A DNA stretch of 48,982 bases. It comes from Methanoregula sp. (lineage in GTDB: Archaea > Halobacteriota > Methanomicrobia > Methanomicrobiales > Methanospirillaceae). Below are positions 1-9,707 of the stretch, piece after piece (position 1 is the stretch's first letter; every line of letters starts with the position of its first letter). A program made the translations under genes and the position numbers. The stretch lies in the NCBI GenBank assembly GCA_026394605.1, contig JAPKXY010000042.1:1-48982 (forward strand), given 5' to 3'. The notes under the pieces are model-generated. The model was not told the origin of the DNA and did not search any database. It was given only the letters and a program-made list of their open reading frames with translations.

Positions 1-127
1 CGACAAAGACGCTCCACGAATAGATAGATCCCAGACACAGGTTAATGACCATGCCGAGTATAACAAGCATCCAGCGCCCTTTTTCAGGGTCCATCCCGAA
101 TAGTTTTTCCTGTACTATCTCGCTCAT
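1..127 (-). CDS. MFS transporter, oxalate/formate antiporter (OFA) type, N-terminal fragment
   Basis: Only the first 42 codons are inside the window; the gene runs off the left edge. The start is the ATG at 127. The peptide has a short charged leader followed by a GRWMLVILGMVINLCLGSIY stretch and then SWSVFV. This is the first transmembrane helix signature of the OxlT/OFA branch of the major facilitator superfamily, which moves small mono- and dicarboxylates. The gene lies 27 bases downstream of acs on the same strand and could be co-transcribed with it. That pairing suggests uptake or exchange of acetate or another carboxylate, but the substrate cannot be read from this fragment. Confidence 0.75.
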   Translation of the reverse strand, partial: MSEIVQEKLFGMDPEKGRWMLVILGMVINLCLGSIYSWSVFV

Positions 128-154
128 TTTTTCCTCATAAAAAAAATTTTAAGA

Positions 155-2050
155 TTATTCCTCCAGCGTCGAGATGTCGCCGGGATCGATCCCCATTTCC
201 TTTGCCTTAAGCACCCTGCGCATGATCTTGCCACTGCGGGTCTTTGGCAGCTTATCAACGAATTCAATCTCATGAGGTACCGCAATCGGGCCGAGTGTTG
301 TCCGCACATGGTGGACAAGGTCCTGTCTCAGGTTGTCACTTGGCTGGTGACCAACGCGGAGAATCACAAATGCTTTGATCGAGTTCCCTTTCACCGGATC
401 CGGTTTGCCGATGACTGCGGCTTCTGCCACTGCCTTATGGGATACGAGGGCACTCTCCACTTCAGCGGTGCCGATATTGTGACCGGCGACGATGATAATG
501 TCGTCAGCACGCCCGAGAATCATAATATAGCCGTCTTTGCCCTTGACTGCAAGATCGCCCGCCGTGTAACAGTTATCGATGGTGTACCAGTATTTCCGGT
601 ACCGTTCATCGTCCTTGTATAACGTGCGCAGCATGGCTGGCCACGGCGATTTGATGACAAGGAATCCCATCGAGTTCGCCGGGACGGGTTTTCCGTTCTT
701 ATCCACGACATCTACAGTAACGCCGGGAATGGGTTTTCCTGCAAATCCCGGGCGCATCTTTTCGCCAAGCATGGTGGTGATCAACAGCATTCCTGTTTCG
801 GTCTGCCACCAGGTATCGACAATGGGGCACCGATCCTTTCCAATCACATGATAGTACCATTCAAATGCTTCAGGGTTCAGGGGCTCGCCAACTGACCCGA
901 TGATCCGCAACGAGTTCAGGTTATACTTGTTGGGCCAGCTCTCGCCCACCTTCATAAACGTACGGATCGCGGTTGGTGCAGTATACAATATCGTGATATT
1001 CTGCTCCTGGATGAGATGCCACCAGCTGCCGGCATCAGGATAATCGGGAGTGAGCTCGGTAATAAATACCGTTGCGCCAACCGCGAGCGGTCCGTAGATG
1101 ATATAACTGTGACCGGTAACCCAGCCCGGGTCGGCAGTACACCAGAAAATATCGTTGTCCTTGATATCGAAGACATATTTACTCGTGTAATACGTCCCGA
1201 CCATATAGCCGCCACAGGTATGCACAACCCCTTTTGGTTTTCCCGTGGACCCGCTCGTGTATAATATGAAAAGCGGATCCTCCGCGTCCATGACTTCGGG
1301 CGGGCATTCGTCAGGAACGCCATCCATCACCGCATAGAAATCCAGTTCGCGGGTCGGGTGGAGATCAAGACACGGTTCCTTCCTCCGGAGTACAATGACA
1401 TGCTCTACCGTAGGGGCGTTAATAAGAGCTTCATCAACGATTGCTTTCAGCTGGATTGCTTTCCCGCGCCGGACTGCAACATCCGCTGTTATAACGACCT
1501 TTGCCTCAGCGTCCTGGATTCGCAGGTTCAATGCTGCTGCGGCGAATCCTCCGAATACCACGCTGTGTGTTGCACCAATCCGTGCACAGGCAAGCATTGC
1601 AATTACCTGTTCAGGGACAAGCGGCATGTAAATACAGACACGGTCGCCTTTTTTCACCCCGATTTTCTTTAATGCATTTGCAAAGCGCATCACGTGAGAC
1701 AGGAGTTTCTGGTACGTGTAAATACGCTCTGCACCGCCCTCCCCACGCCAGATGAGGGCGACCTTGTTGCGCCGGTGGTTGTTGACATGCCGGTCAAGAC
1801 AGTTGGCGGTGATGTTGAGTTTTGCATTCGTGAACCACCTGGCATAAGGATAATTCCAGTCCATGACAGCATCCCACGGTCGAATCCAGTCGAGTTGTTG
1901 GGCCATCTTGCTCCAGAACGCATCGGGGTCTGTGAGGAATTCGTCATACGCCTTCTGGTAATCCCCCAACCAGGAATTTCGTTTGTATTCCGGATCAGGC
2001 GTATAATATTTCATCTCCTCAACGAGTTTGACGTTAAAGCTCTCAGTCAT
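155..2050 (-). CDS. acs: Acetyl-CoA synthetase, AMP-forming
   Basis: This enzyme activates acetate with ATP and CoA through acetyl-AMP to give acetyl-CoA in the cytoplasm. The 631-residue length is normal for the family. The AMP-binding signature YTSGSTGKPKGVVHT is present, as are the WWQTETG motif and the C-terminal SGKIMRR motif, whose lysine is the adenylation lysine that is acetylated in characterised enzymes. The ATG at 2050 is preceded on the minus strand by an aggtgatg Shine-Dalgarno-like stretch, and a TATA-like ctataaatattt lies about 40 bases upstream. In hydrogenotrophic methanogens this enzyme serves acetate assimilation. The OFA transporter follows it. Confidence 0.97.
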   Translation of the reverse strand: MTESFNVKLVEEMKYYTPDPEYKRNSWLGDYQKAYDEFLTDPDAFWSKMAQQLDWIRPWDAVMDWNYPYARWFTNAKLNITANCLDRHVNNHRRNKVALIWRGEGGAERIYTYQKLLSHVMRFANALKKIGVKKGDRVCIYMPLVPEQVIAMLACARIGATHSVVFGGFAAAALNLRIQDAEAKVVITADVAVRRGKAIQLKAIVDEALINAPTVEHVIVLRRKEPCLDLHPTRELDFYAVMDGVPDECPPEVMDAEDPLFILYTSGSTGKPKGVVHTCGGYMVGTYYTSKYVFDIKDNDIFWCTADPGWVTGHSYIIYGPLAVGATVFITELTPDYPDAGSWWHLIQEQNITILYTAPTAIRTFMKVGESWPNKYNLNSLRIIGSVGEPLNPEAFEWYYHVIGKDRCPIVDTWWQTETGMLLITTMLGEKMRPGFAGKPIPGVTVDVVDKNGKPVPANSMGFLVIKSPWPAMLRTLYKDDERYRKYWYTIDNCYTAGDLAVKGKDGYIMILGRADDIIIVAGHNIGTAEVESALVSHKAVAEAAVIGKPDPVKGNSIKAFVILRVGHQPSDNLRQDLVHHVRTTLGPIAVPHEIEFVDKLPKTRSGKIMRRVLKAKEMGIDPGDISTLEE

Positions 2051-2254
2051 GCATCACCTATTTGTCATTATTAATCATGTAAAAACAAATATTTATAGAA
2101 AGTGGTCGGAAGAGGGCTGAGAGCCGGATATTTCGCAGCTTTTTGCAATTGCGCGCAGAGCCAATCTATTGAATGAAAAATGGGAAAAACCCCCAATATT
2201 TCAGGAGATAATGGATAAGAATCCTTATCTGTCGGTCTTTTAAATATTAGATAA

Positions 2255-3169
2255 ATGCTCGATAAATTCAAAGGATGCATGCTAGGCGCAGCAATTGGCG
2301 ATGCGCTTGGTATGCCCAACGAGAGCACATCGCCAAATTTGCAGAAGATGAGGTATGGCTACCGGCGTGCATACAAAGGTCATCCTAATGCAGCACTAAA
2401 ACCGGGGCAGTATACCGATGACACACAGCTCCTTATCCTTGCCGGAACCCTGCTTGCGGACGGGAGGTTCAATAATGAGCGGTATGCCGCCGCGCTTAAG
2501 GAACTCTATACCCGCGGCGGGCTTAGATTTCCCGACGGGTCTGTATCTGCTGCGTGCGAACATATGATCCATGGTCAGCCCACGAGTGCCGGCGTCAAAT
2601 CAACAACTGCCGGCTGTATCTCCATTGCCATCCCCTTTGCTCTTGCATATTCGGATCTCTCGGAGAGTGTTGAACGTGCCGTGGGTGCCTGTAATGTAAC
2701 ACATACCCATGAGGCAGCCCATGCAGCGGTGTCAACCCTTACTGTTCTGATCGCGCATGCCCTCAATGGCAGCCCGGATCCGATTCACCTGGCGGAGCGC
2801 AAAGCATCAGTCGAAGACGATGTTCTTGGCGGAAGGATCCGCAATGCCCTCATGCTTGAGAGGGAGGGTGTGGATGCCGAGACTGCGGTGCTCAAGATCG
2901 GTCACGATGTCTCTGTGTATCAGACCCTGCCGCTTTCGTTCTTCCTTATGAGCCGGTACCAGGATCCCTCCGATTTGCTGACTGTTGCTGCCAATGTCGG
3001 TGGAAATACCGATACCATTGCGCTTATCTGCGGGGCGTACCTGGGCGCCAGCAAGGGGCTTGAGGCCCTGCCTGCTGATCTTCTCGAAGGGCTTGAGGAC
3101 CGTCAGCGGATTGAACTTCTCGCACAGAGGCTCCATACCATCTATAACCGGAAACTGCAGCAGGTCTGA
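2255..3169 (+). CDS. ADP-ribosylglycohydrolase family protein (DraG-like)
   Basis: Members of this family cleave ADP-ribose from modified proteins or small molecules, using a pair of magnesium ions. The 304-residue protein starts MLDKFKGCMLGAAIGDALG, the standard opening of the fold. It keeps the metal-binding TDDT (residues 54-57) and the later GGNTDT (249-254). Together these mark a complete active site. No dinitrogenase reductase ADP-ribosyltransferase (DraT) is visible nearby, so the substrate is open; it could be a housekeeping ADP-ribose hydrolase. The gene stands alone between the divergent acs and the arg operon. Confidence 0.9.
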   Translation: MLDKFKGCMLGAAIGDALGMPNESTSPNLQKMRYGYRRAYKGHPNAALKPGQYTDDTQLLILAGTLLADGRFNNERYAAALKELYTRGGLRFPDGSVSAACEHMIHGQPTSAGVKSTTAGCISIAIPFALAYSDLSESVERAVGACNVTHTHEAAHAAVSTLTVLIAHALNGSPDPIHLAERKASVEDDVLGGRIRNALMLEREGVDAETAVLKIGHDVSVYQTLPLSFFLMSRYQDPSDLLTVAANVGGNTDTIALICGAYLGASKGLEALPADLLEGLEDRQRIELLAQRLHTIYNRKLQQV

Positions 3170-3256
3170 TCTGTCCCGCGCTCATTTCCAAACGCTCTAT
3201 CATCCTGTTTTTGCAATTGTTGATAAATTACCCAATAAAGTGGAAAAAAGCCAAAA

Positions 3257-3270
3257 AGGATTAAATTTTT
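3257..3270 (+). promoter_or_regulatory. TATA-type promoter of the arginine operon
   Basis: An aggattaaattttt stretch is centred about 26 bases before the argC ATG at 3291. This is the usual TATA-to-start distance in archaea, so argC would be leaderless or nearly so. There is no convincing Shine-Dalgarno sequence in front of argC, which fits. Confidence 0.5.
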
Positions 3271-3290
3271 GGGGAAAAAAATACTGAAGC

Positions 3291-4277
3291 ATGAAGGTTG
3301 CGATCATTGGAGCGTCCGGGTATGCTGGTGGTGAGCTCATCCGGCTTCTGCACCACCACTCCTCAGCAAAGGTCACCTGTGCTACATCCCGCAAACTGGC
3401 CGGGACCCCGCTCGTTTCTGTCCATCCTCACTTAAAAGGGTTCACCGATCTGAATTTTGAGAACCCCGATACCGGTACGATCGATGTCGATGTTGCCTTC
3501 CTCGCGGTGCCGCACACAGCGGCAATGACCTATGCGGGGAAACTGGTCTCGCGCGGAATCAAAGTTGTCGATCTCAGTGCAGATTACCGCTTACCCAAAG
3601 AGATCTACGAGAAGGTATATGGCGTCACTCACACCGATTATTTCCCCGTACCGTACGGCATCCCCGAATTCCATCGAAAGGAGATCATAAACGCCATATG
3701 CGTCGCCAACCCGGGCTGCTTCCCGACGGGGGCTGCCCTTGCCGCTGCACCGCTCGCCTGCCACGCGCACACGGTCATCTTTGACTCCAAGACCGGTGTG
3801 AGCGGTGCGGGGGACAACCCTTCGGCAACGACCCATTACCCCAACGTAGGAGATAACATTGTTCCCTACAAGTTGACATCGCACCGCCACCTTGCCGAGA
3901 TGAAACAGGAACTCGCCTTTCTGGGCTCAAAAGCGAAATGCTTCTTCACTCCCCACCTCGTACCGGTGAACCGCGGAATCCTCACCACTGCCCATATCCT
4001 CCTCAATGAATCCCTGGATCAGAAGGAGGTCGAACGGATCTACCATGACTACTACCGGAACGAATACTTTGTCAGGTACCAGAAACCCTCGCTTGCTGCT
4101 GTGCGGGGGAGCAACTTCTGCGATATCATGGTGGAATCAGAAGGGCAACGGGTTGTGGCGGTATCTGCAATCGATAACCTTGTCAAGGGCGCAAGTGGTC
4201 AGGCGATCCAGAACATGAACCTGATGTGCGGGATAAAAGAAACTTACGGGATTGTCTATGCCGGGATGTTGCCCTAG
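3291..4277 (+). CDS. argC: N-acetyl-gamma-glutamyl-phosphate reductase
   Basis: ArgC is the third step of arginine biosynthesis, reducing N-acetylglutamyl phosphate to the semialdehyde with NADPH. The 328-residue protein has an N-terminal Rossmann motif ([17 protein letters not shown]), the catalytic cysteine in [11 protein letters not shown], and the HRHLAEM substrate-binding motif typical of type 1 ArgC. It opens a four-gene operon. Its TAG stop is immediately followed by the ribosome site and start of the CBS gene. Homology and operon context agree. Confidence 0.97.
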   Translation: MKVAIIGASGYAGGELIRLLHHHSSAKVTCATSRKLAGTPLVSVHPHLKGFTDLNFENPDTGTIDVDVAFLAVPHTAAMTYAGKLVSRGIKVVDLSADYRLPKEIYEKVYGVTHTDYFPVPYGIPEFHRKEIINAICVANPGCFPTGAALAAAPLACHAHTVIFDSKTGVSGAGDNPSATTHYPNVGDNIVPYKLTSHRHLAEMKQELAFLGSKAKCFFTPHLVPVNRGILTTAHILLNESLDQKEVERIYHDYYRNEYFVRYQKPSLAAVRGSNFCDIMVESEGQRVVAVSAIDNLVKGASGQAIQNMNLMCGIKETYGIVYAGMLP

Positions 4278-4286
4278 GTGGTTGCC

Positions 4287-4784
4287 ATGCTCGTAAAAGA
4301 CATAATGACAACAAATCCCATTGTCTGCGACGCCGGCATGCCGCTGCGCGGTGCCGTTGCACTGCTCAGGAAGCACCATATCGGGGGCCTCCCTGTGATG
4401 GAAGGGACCGAGCTTGTCGGGATGCTCACCGAGTCCGACATCGTCGCGCTTCTGGAGACAGAGCGGATCTCGGATGACCTCTGGTTGCCCTCACCGCTCG
4501 AGATTATCGAGATACCGATCCGGGAGTTCATCAACTGGGAGAAGACCAAGCATGCCCTCCGCAATATCGGTGATACTGCGGTACGCAAGGTGATGACGCA
4601 CCGGGTAATCACGGCAACCGAGGATATGGACATCGAAGCCGCTGCGTCAGTGATGCTTAAAGAAGGCATAGCAAGGCTGCCGGTTGTTCGGGAAAAGAAG
4701 CTGGTCGGGATCATCACGCGTGCTGATATCGTACAGGGTGTGGGGATGTCGTATGACAGCAAGAACGGAAATGATACGCCATGA
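4287..4784 (+). CDS. CBS-domain pair protein inserted in the arginine operon
   Basis: The protein has 165 residues and consists of two CBS domains in tandem. Each opens with a V(K)DIMT/VRKVMT-type helix, and there is a TESDIVALL element in the first domain and a TRADIVQGV element in the second. CBS pairs bind adenine nucleotides such as AMP, ATP or SAM and act as energy sensors. I chose the ATG at 4287 rather than the in-frame GTG at 4278 because aggtgg sits at a suitable distance before it, overlapping the argC stop. The 3' end overlaps argJ by ATGA. Position inside the operon suggests a role tied to arginine synthesis, but no partner is shown. Confidence 0.9.
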   Translation: MLVKDIMTTNPIVCDAGMPLRGAVALLRKHHIGGLPVMEGTELVGMLTESDIVALLETERISDDLWLPSPLEIIEIPIREFINWEKTKHALRNIGDTAVRKVMTHRVITATEDMDIEAAASVMLKEGIARLPVVREKKLVGIITRADIVQGVGMSYDSKNGNDTP

Positions 4785-5938
4785 CTTGTCGGAGTATCTG
4801 CGCGGTTGAAGGGGTGACAGCGCACGGGATTAAAGAAGGCAAATTCGGGCTCACCCTGATCCGTGCGAGCGGTACAGCAGCGGGGGTCTTCACTGGAAAT
4901 CTTGTCAGAGCGGCACCGATCGAACTCATGCGGGACCGTATAAAAAAAGGGAGACTGGAAGCAGTAATCGCAAATAGCGGGTGTGCGAATGCCTATACCG
5001 GCAGGCGCGGGTATGCTGATGCGGAAGCGATGACCGGGATTGCAGGCGAAGCTCTTGGTATCGAACCGGGTTTCGTGGGTGTTGCAAGTACCGGGGTGAT
5101 CGGCCGGTATCTCGATCTTCCCCTCATCAGGCGCCAGTGCCGCGAGGTTGCCCCGGTTCTCTCCCACAACGAGGATGCAGAAGCCGCTGCAGCGAGGGCG
5201 ATTATGACAACTGATACGTTTCCAAAGCACGCGCTTGTGCAGACCGGGACCTTCGCGGTAGGTGGAATTACCAAAGGGAGCGGGATGATCGCCCCGAATA
5301 TGGGGACGATGCTTGCGTTCCTCTACACGGATGCGGCAATGAACCAGAAGCAGCTTTTTCAGGCGCTCAGGCAGGCAACGCGACGCTCGTTCAACCGTAT
5401 TGTCGTCGATGGCGATATGAGCACGAATGACATCGCGCTCTGTACCGCAACAGGCGAAGCGGGAAAGGTGAAGTACCGCGAATTCTGTACAGCGCTCGAG
5501 GGCTGCTGCCAATCGCTTGCTCAGCAGATCGCTGCCGATGGTGAAGGAGCGACAAAACTGGTCGAGGTGACCGTGCGGGGAGCGCAGACCGAGGAAGCGG
5601 CAGCAACCGTCGCCCGCACCGTTATCGGGTCTCCTCTCGTTAAGACTGCGGTCTATGGCGAGGACCCGAACTGGGGGCGGATTGTTGCAGCTGCAGGGCG
5701 TGCGGGGGTTGCGTTCGACCCCAATGCAGTCTCGCTCTGGATTGGCGAAGGTACCGCACGCGCTCCTCTGGTGAAAAACGGAGAGATCATCGCGGACTTA
5801 ACAAAGGCAAAAGCGGCGATGCACGGCAAGAAGGTCGTCTTCGAACTTGACCTTGCATCCGGAACTGAGGAAGCGACCGCGTGGGGATGCGATCTTACTG
5901 AAAAATACGTGGAGATCAACGGGAGGTACACAACATGA
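4781..5938 (+). CDS. argJ: Bifunctional glutamate N-acetyltransferase / ornithine acetyltransferase
   Basis: ArgJ moves the acetyl group from N-acetylornithine to glutamate and so recycles it; bifunctional forms also use acetyl-CoA. The 385-residue protein contains the self-cleavage site [16 protein letters not shown], whose threonine becomes the N-terminal nucleophile of the beta chain. The residue before it is Gly rather than the more usual Ala, so cleavage would fall between Gly and Thr. The C-terminus ends with the typical [12 protein letters not shown] overlaps join it to the CBS gene upstream and argB downstream, showing tight translational coupling. Confidence 0.96.
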   Translation: MTCRSICAVEGVTAHGIKEGKFGLTLIRASGTAAGVFTGNLVRAAPIELMRDRIKKGRLEAVIANSGCANAYTGRRGYADAEAMTGIAGEALGIEPGFVGVASTGVIGRYLDLPLIRRQCREVAPVLSHNEDAEAAAARAIMTTDTFPKHALVQTGTFAVGGITKGSGMIAPNMGTMLAFLYTDAAMNQKQLFQALRQATRRSFNRIVVDGDMSTNDIALCTATGEAGKVKYREFCTALEGCCQSLAQQIAADGEGATKLVEVTVRGAQTEEAAATVARTVIGSPLVKTAVYGEDPNWGRIVAAAGRAGVAFDPNAVSLWIGEGTARAPLVKNGEIIADLTKAKAAMHGKKVVFELDLASGTEEATAWGCDLTEKYVEINGRYTT

Positions 5939-6807
5939 AACGAGAGGATGTGCTGATGGAGGCGCTGCCCTATATCCAGCAGTTCCATGGCAGGACGATT
6001 GTGATCAAACTTGGCGGGCATGCGATGGTCGATCAGGTTGTTCTCGAGAACGCGATTCGGGATGCGGTGCTTCTCCACTACGTGGGGATCCGGGTCGTGC
6101 TCGTCCACGGAGGCGGACCGGAGATCACTGAGAAGATGAAGCAGATGGGCAAGGAATCGGTCTTTGTCGGAGGGTTGCGTGTGACCGATGCGGAAACACT
6201 TGAGATCGCCCAGATGGTGCTCGTGGGCAAGATTAACAATGGGATCGTTTCTCTCATCGCAAAGTGCGGGGCACGCGGTATCGGGCTCTCGGGCAACGAT
6301 GGTAACCTGATCATCGCCCGCAAGATGGATCCCCAGAAAGTGAAGATTGGAGATGTAGAGCAGGAGGTCGATCTCGGGCATGTGGGGGAGATCGAATGGG
6401 TCGACCCTTCAATCCTCCACACGCTGCTCGATAACAGGTATATACCGGTCATTGCCCCCATTGCCATCGACAGATCCGGCGGAAGCCTGAATATCAACGC
6501 CGATACCGCGGCAGGCGATATTGCCGTGGCTGTGAAAGCTTACAAGCTGATCAACATGACCGATGTGGATGGAGTCATGGACGCGACAAGGACGAAGGTC
6601 TACCGGAAGCTCTCGATCGACCAGGCAAACAACCTGTTAAAGTCCGGTGCGATCGGTGAGGGCATGGTTCCGAAGGTAACCTCGGTAATCAACGGTGTGG
6701 AAAACGGTGTGGCATTTGCCCATATCATCAACGGCAATATCGAGCACAACCTCCTCCTCGAGCTTTTCACCCGTGATGGTGTTGGCACGATGATCACCGT
6801 CAAATAA
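5935..6807 (+). CDS. argB: Acetylglutamate kinase
   Basis: ArgB phosphorylates N-acetylglutamate with ATP in the cytoplasm. The 290-residue protein has the N-terminal [10 protein letters not shown] nucleotide-binding lysine motif, [10 protein letters not shown], and the [12 protein letters not shown] and LTDVDGV-type (here MTDVDGV) motifs of the amino-acid kinase fold. Last gene of the operon; its ATG overlaps the argJ stop. A short AT-rich stretch (6806-6818) follows and may terminate transcription. argD, argF, argG and argH are not in the window. Confidence 0.97.
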   Translation: MKREDVLMEALPYIQQFHGRTIVIKLGGHAMVDQVVLENAIRDAVLLHYVGIRVVLVHGGGPEITEKMKQMGKESVFVGGLRVTDAETLEIAQMVLVGKINNGIVSLIAKCGARGIGLSGNDGNLIIARKMDPQKVKIGDVEQEVDLGHVGEIEWVDPSILHTLLDNRYIPVIAPIAIDRSGGSLNINADTAAGDIAVAVKAYKLINMTDVDGVMDATRTKVYRKLSIDQANNLLKSGAIGEGMVPKVTSVINGVENGVAFAHIINGNIEHNLLLELFTRDGVGTMITVK

Positions 6808-6851
6808 TTTTTAACTAAATCCGATCTATAACAATAGAATCTACGGATACC

Positions 6852-8015
6852 ATGGAGAAAAACCGGCTCATCATTCCTGCAGTTGTCATCATTCTCGCCC
6901 TGCTCGGTGCGGTATACCTAACGGCGGGATCTGTCAGCGTATCCCCAAGTCCCCTCCCGCAGGGTGGGACAGGTGTTCCCCCGTCTTCCAGTCCGTCACC
7001 TGCGATCACGGCATATTATTTCTATGGCGATGGCTGCGTCCATTGTGCAAACGTCAAACCGGTTATTCTCGCGCTCGCGACAAAATACCAAAATCTCGAA
7101 CTGCACCAGATGGAGGTGTACCACAATGCCACCAACCAGGAATTCTTTTCCAAATTCAACCAGGAGTTCGGCATCACAACCGCGGGTGTCCCGACGCTGG
7201 TTGTTGGCAACCATGTCCTTATCGGGGAGACCCAGATCCGGGACAATGCCGAATCCGTTATCCTCCAGCTGGTGCAGCACCCAGTACTCCCAACACCCGC
7301 CCCGACACCAGTCGTTTCTGACGGGGGCTGTCCCGCATCAGTCACAAGTTTTACGTTTCCCCTTGTAGTGACCTGTGCTTTGATCGACAGTGTCAATCCC
7401 TGTGCGTTTGCCGTTCTTGTCTTCCTGCTCCTGTCAATTATTACGCTCGAAACCAGGCGGCGGGTGCTTGCAGTGGGGGGCGCCTATATTGCGGCGGTCT
7501 TTATCTTCTACCTGCTATCGGGCATTGGCTTGTTCACCATCGTTCAGCAGTTCGGTTTTTCATCCATTCTGTTTCGTGCAGCAGCACTCCTTGCAATTCT
7601 TCTCGGGCTCGTGAATATCATTGATGTGATCCGAAAGAACGAGGGATTCATCCTAGCTATACCGGCATCCAAAAAAGAGATGATTGAACGGTACATCCGC
7701 GAGGCGTCGCTTCCCGCTGCATTCGTGCTCGGCATTCTCGTCGGCATTTTCGAGCTGCCCTGCACGGGCGGGATCTACCTTGCCATCCTCGGGTTGATGA
7801 GTAAAACTCTAACCTTCAGCGAAGGATTGCCCTACCTGCTCCTCTACAATTTCATCTTTGTCCTGCCACTCCTCGCGATTCTCCTGATCGTTGCTTTCGG
7901 GCTCTCACCCGAAACCGTGAATTTGTGGAGGCTGGAGAACCGCCGGATGCTCCGGTTTGTAATCGGGCTTGCGATGATCGCCATCGGAGCCATTATGCTG
8001 TCGGGGTGGATATAA
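6852..8015 (+). CDS. Thioredoxin-like domain fused to a CcdA/DsbD-type membrane electron carrier
   Basis: The 387-residue protein joins two parts of a thiol-electron relay. Residues 5-25 form a signal anchor. A Pro/Ser-rich linker is followed by a thioredoxin-fold domain with CVHC at 62-65 and the cis-proline motif GVPTLVV. From about residue 170 a six-helix CcdA/DsbD transmembrane domain begins, with NPCAF (Cys184) and LPCTGG (Cys304), the conserved cysteine pair that passes electrons across the membrane. The thioredoxin domain should lie outside the membrane, and the fusion supplies electron donor and acceptor in one chain. It probably maintains extracytoplasmic thiols or haem/metal-protein maturation; no cytochrome genes are nearby. 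Confidence 0.88.
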   Translation: MEKNRLIIPAVVIILALLGAVYLTAGSVSVSPSPLPQGGTGVPPSSSPSPAITAYYFYGDGCVHCANVKPVILALATKYQNLELHQMEVYHNATNQEFFSKFNQEFGITTAGVPTLVVGNHVLIGETQIRDNAESVILQLVQHPVLPTPAPTPVVSDGGCPASVTSFTFPLVVTCALIDSVNPCAFAVLVFLLLSIITLETRRRVLAVGGAYIAAVFIFYLLSGIGLFTIVQQFGFSSILFRAAALLAILLGLVNIIDVIRKNEGFILAIPASKKEMIERYIREASLPAAFVLGILVGIFELPCTGGIYLAILGLMSKTLTFSEGLPYLLLYNFIFVLPLLAILLIVAFGLSPETVNLWRLENRRMLRFVIGLAMIAIGAIMLSGWI

Positions 8016-8053
8016 AAAAAGGTATTCGAAAACCATTGATCTTTTACCAGATA

Positions 8054-8338
8054 TCACGGCAGGTTTCCATCGCCCGAGCATTCCCGTTGCCGCTCCTCGC
8101 TCATCAAAATCAGTGTCTCGAAGATCTTCTGTACGGAGACGGGGTCGATCCTGTGCTCCACGGCACGGTAGAACACCGCTTCGAGTACCTCTTTTGTTCT
8201 CTCCTCGTCATGGACAGGGAGCCCGTTGCTGATTTTAATCTTTGCGATCTTGCCGGCAAGTTCCTGACGGCGTGCGATCTGCCTCACGATCTGGTGGTCA
8301 AGCCGGTCGATCTCCTTTCGTACATCATCGATCATCAT
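8054..8338 (-). CDS. Chorismate mutase, AroQ type
   Basis: This enzyme rearranges chorismate to prephenate for phenylalanine and tyrosine synthesis. The 94-residue all-helical monofunctional protein starts with two ATG codons (8338 and 8335) and shows the AroQ pattern: R-x-EIDRLD in helix 1, the RRQELAGKIAKIK catalytic Arg/Lys block, and VHDEER. It is a stand-alone enzyme between convergent and divergent neighbours, so no aromatic operon is visible here. The C-terminal tail (ECSGDGNLP) adds nothing recognisable. Confidence 0.92.
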   Translation of the reverse strand: MMIDDVRKEIDRLDHQIVRQIARRQELAGKIAKIKISNGLPVHDEERTKEVLEAVFYRAVEHRIDPVSVQKIFETLILMSEERQRECSGDGNLP

Positions 8339-8437
8339 ATGCAGTGTATAGATTGAAGGGCTGGTATAAACCTGATGAACAAGCTCTTTAACAAAAAGAA
8401 CTAATGGCAGGGACGTCCTTGTATTTCAGGAATTGCT

Positions 8438-9079
8438 ATGCTCGAACGGATATCGCGGCAGGAACGGCTTGATCTTTTCATTGCATGGGGTGCCATCTCC
8501 TTAGCGTTTGCTATCATCTTCATCAGGAATGCGGGCAGGGTTGATCCCGTCATCGCCCTGCTCTTTATCGGAGTATCGTTGGTGACCGTCGGGATCGGGT
8601 TTGTCGCCCATGAGATGGCGCACAAGTTCACCGCGATGCGGTACGGGTACTGGGCGGAGTTTAAGAAGGACAATACAATGCTGCTCGTCGCCGTTGCGCT
8701 CGCTGCACTTGTCGGGGTGGTCTTTGCCGCGCCCGGGGCAACGGTCATCTACGCGAATTCGATGTACGGGAGGGGCATAACCCGCGGGGAGAACGGGAAG
8801 ATCTCCGCTGCAGGGCCGGTGACCAACCTCCTCCTCTGCATACCGTTTGCCGCCCTCCTGCTCTACGGTGGCATCTCATCCTCGTTTACCGGAAACCTTG
8901 CGGCGCTCGTTGGCATGATGGGTTTTCAGGTCAATGCGATGATCGCTGCGTTCAACATGCTGCCGGTTAGCGTGCTGGATGGGAGGAAAGTGCTCGCATG
9001 GAATAAAGGTGTCTTTGCGGTGCTGATTATTGCCGCCTTCGGGCTTCTCCTCCTCTCGTTCTATCCCCACCCGCTATAA
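8438..9079 (+). CDS. Site-2 protease family (M50) intramembrane metalloprotease
   Basis: The protein has 213 residues and about five or six transmembrane segments. The zinc motif HEMAH (residues 58-62) lies inside a hydrophobic helix, and the third ligand motif NMLPVSVLDG (Asp181) is near the C-terminus. These are the marks of a minimal site-2 protease without PDZ or CBS additions. Family members cut transmembrane segments of anti-sigma factors or other regulators; the archaeal substrate is unknown. The last 53 bases overlap, tail to tail, the 3' end of the flavoprotein gene on the other strand. Confidence 0.92.
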   Translation: MLERISRQERLDLFIAWGAISLAFAIIFIRNAGRVDPVIALLFIGVSLVTVGIGFVAHEMAHKFTAMRYGYWAEFKKDNTMLLVAVALAALVGVVFAAPGATVIYANSMYGRGITRGENGKISAAGPVTNLLLCIPFAALLLYGGISSSFTGNLAALVGMMGFQVNAMIAAFNMLPVSVLDGRKVLAWNKGVFAVLIIAAFGLLLLSFYPHPL

Positions 9080-9701
9080 TAAAAAGATCCGGTGATCCGG
9101 TGGTGTTTTGTTTTTCCAGCACTCTTGTTACCATCTGTCCTTTTTCGTATGCCTCTGACAGGGCCGTCGGGTGCTGCCGGATGCCGCCGTACCGGTCCAT
9201 GTCATTTGCGATCACGTTATCGTAATACTCGAACCCCGTAGTGTTGAACAGTGCTGTGACGACCGGAAATGCCCCGTCAAAGACGTTGTCCCAGCCAAGG
9301 CCGGCTGTGGAGATGAAGACACCCTTGTGACATTTGATGTGGTTATCGGAGAAATACAGTGTTTTTAAGATGAACTTGCGTGCCCAGAGGTACTGCTGGC
9401 GGTCAATAAATCCCTTGAGCTCGGCGGTGATCCCCATTGTGTAGATCGGCGAGGCAACCGCGATGCAGTCCGATGCCATGATCTTTTCATACAGCACGAT
9501 CGCATCGTCGTTTACAATACAATCGCCGGTCTTGTGGCAGGCATTGCACCCCCGGCACGGGGAATAATGCAGATCCTTGAGCACCACCTTTTCGACGGAC
9601 GCACCGGCAGCCTTCGCCCCCTCCAGAAATTTATCGAGCAGTGCCTCGGTGTTGCCGTGCCGGTGCGGGCTTCCTGAAATACCGAGGACGGTGATTGCCA
9701 T
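9027..9701 (-). CDS. Iron-sulfur flavoprotein (Isf-like), paralogue 1
   Basis: The flavodoxin-like NADPH-dependent FMN reductase fold is shown by the phosphate loop GISGSPHRHGNTEALL. A compact cluster motif follows: Cys49-x2-Cys52-x2-Cys55-x5-Cys61. That spacing is the hallmark of archaeal Isf proteins, which carry one FMN and one [4Fe-4S] per subunit and pass electrons from ferredoxin to O2 or peroxide. Length is 224 residues; about the last 25 look like an add-on tail encoded antisense to the end of the M50 gene. It follows paralogue 2 by 6 bases, so the two form one transcript. Confidence 0.88.
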   Translation of the reverse strand: MAITVLGISGSPHRHGNTEALLDKFLEGAKAAGASVEKVVLKDLHYSPCRGCNACHKTGDCIVNDDAIVLYEKIMASDCIAVASPIYTMGITAELKGFIDRQQYLWARKFILKTLYFSDNHIKCHKGVFISTAGLGWDNVFDGAFPVVTALFNTTGFEYYDNVIANDMDRYGGIRQHPTALSEAYEKGQMVTRVLEKQNTTGSPDLFIIAGGDRTRGGEARRRQ

Positions 9702-9707
9702 GGTCCA

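Noticed and set aside
4274-5512. A 412-codon open frame antisense to the CBS gene and argJ
   Set aside because: It is a shadow of two well-supported genes; the translation has no family features and is rich in Arg, Cys and Ser.
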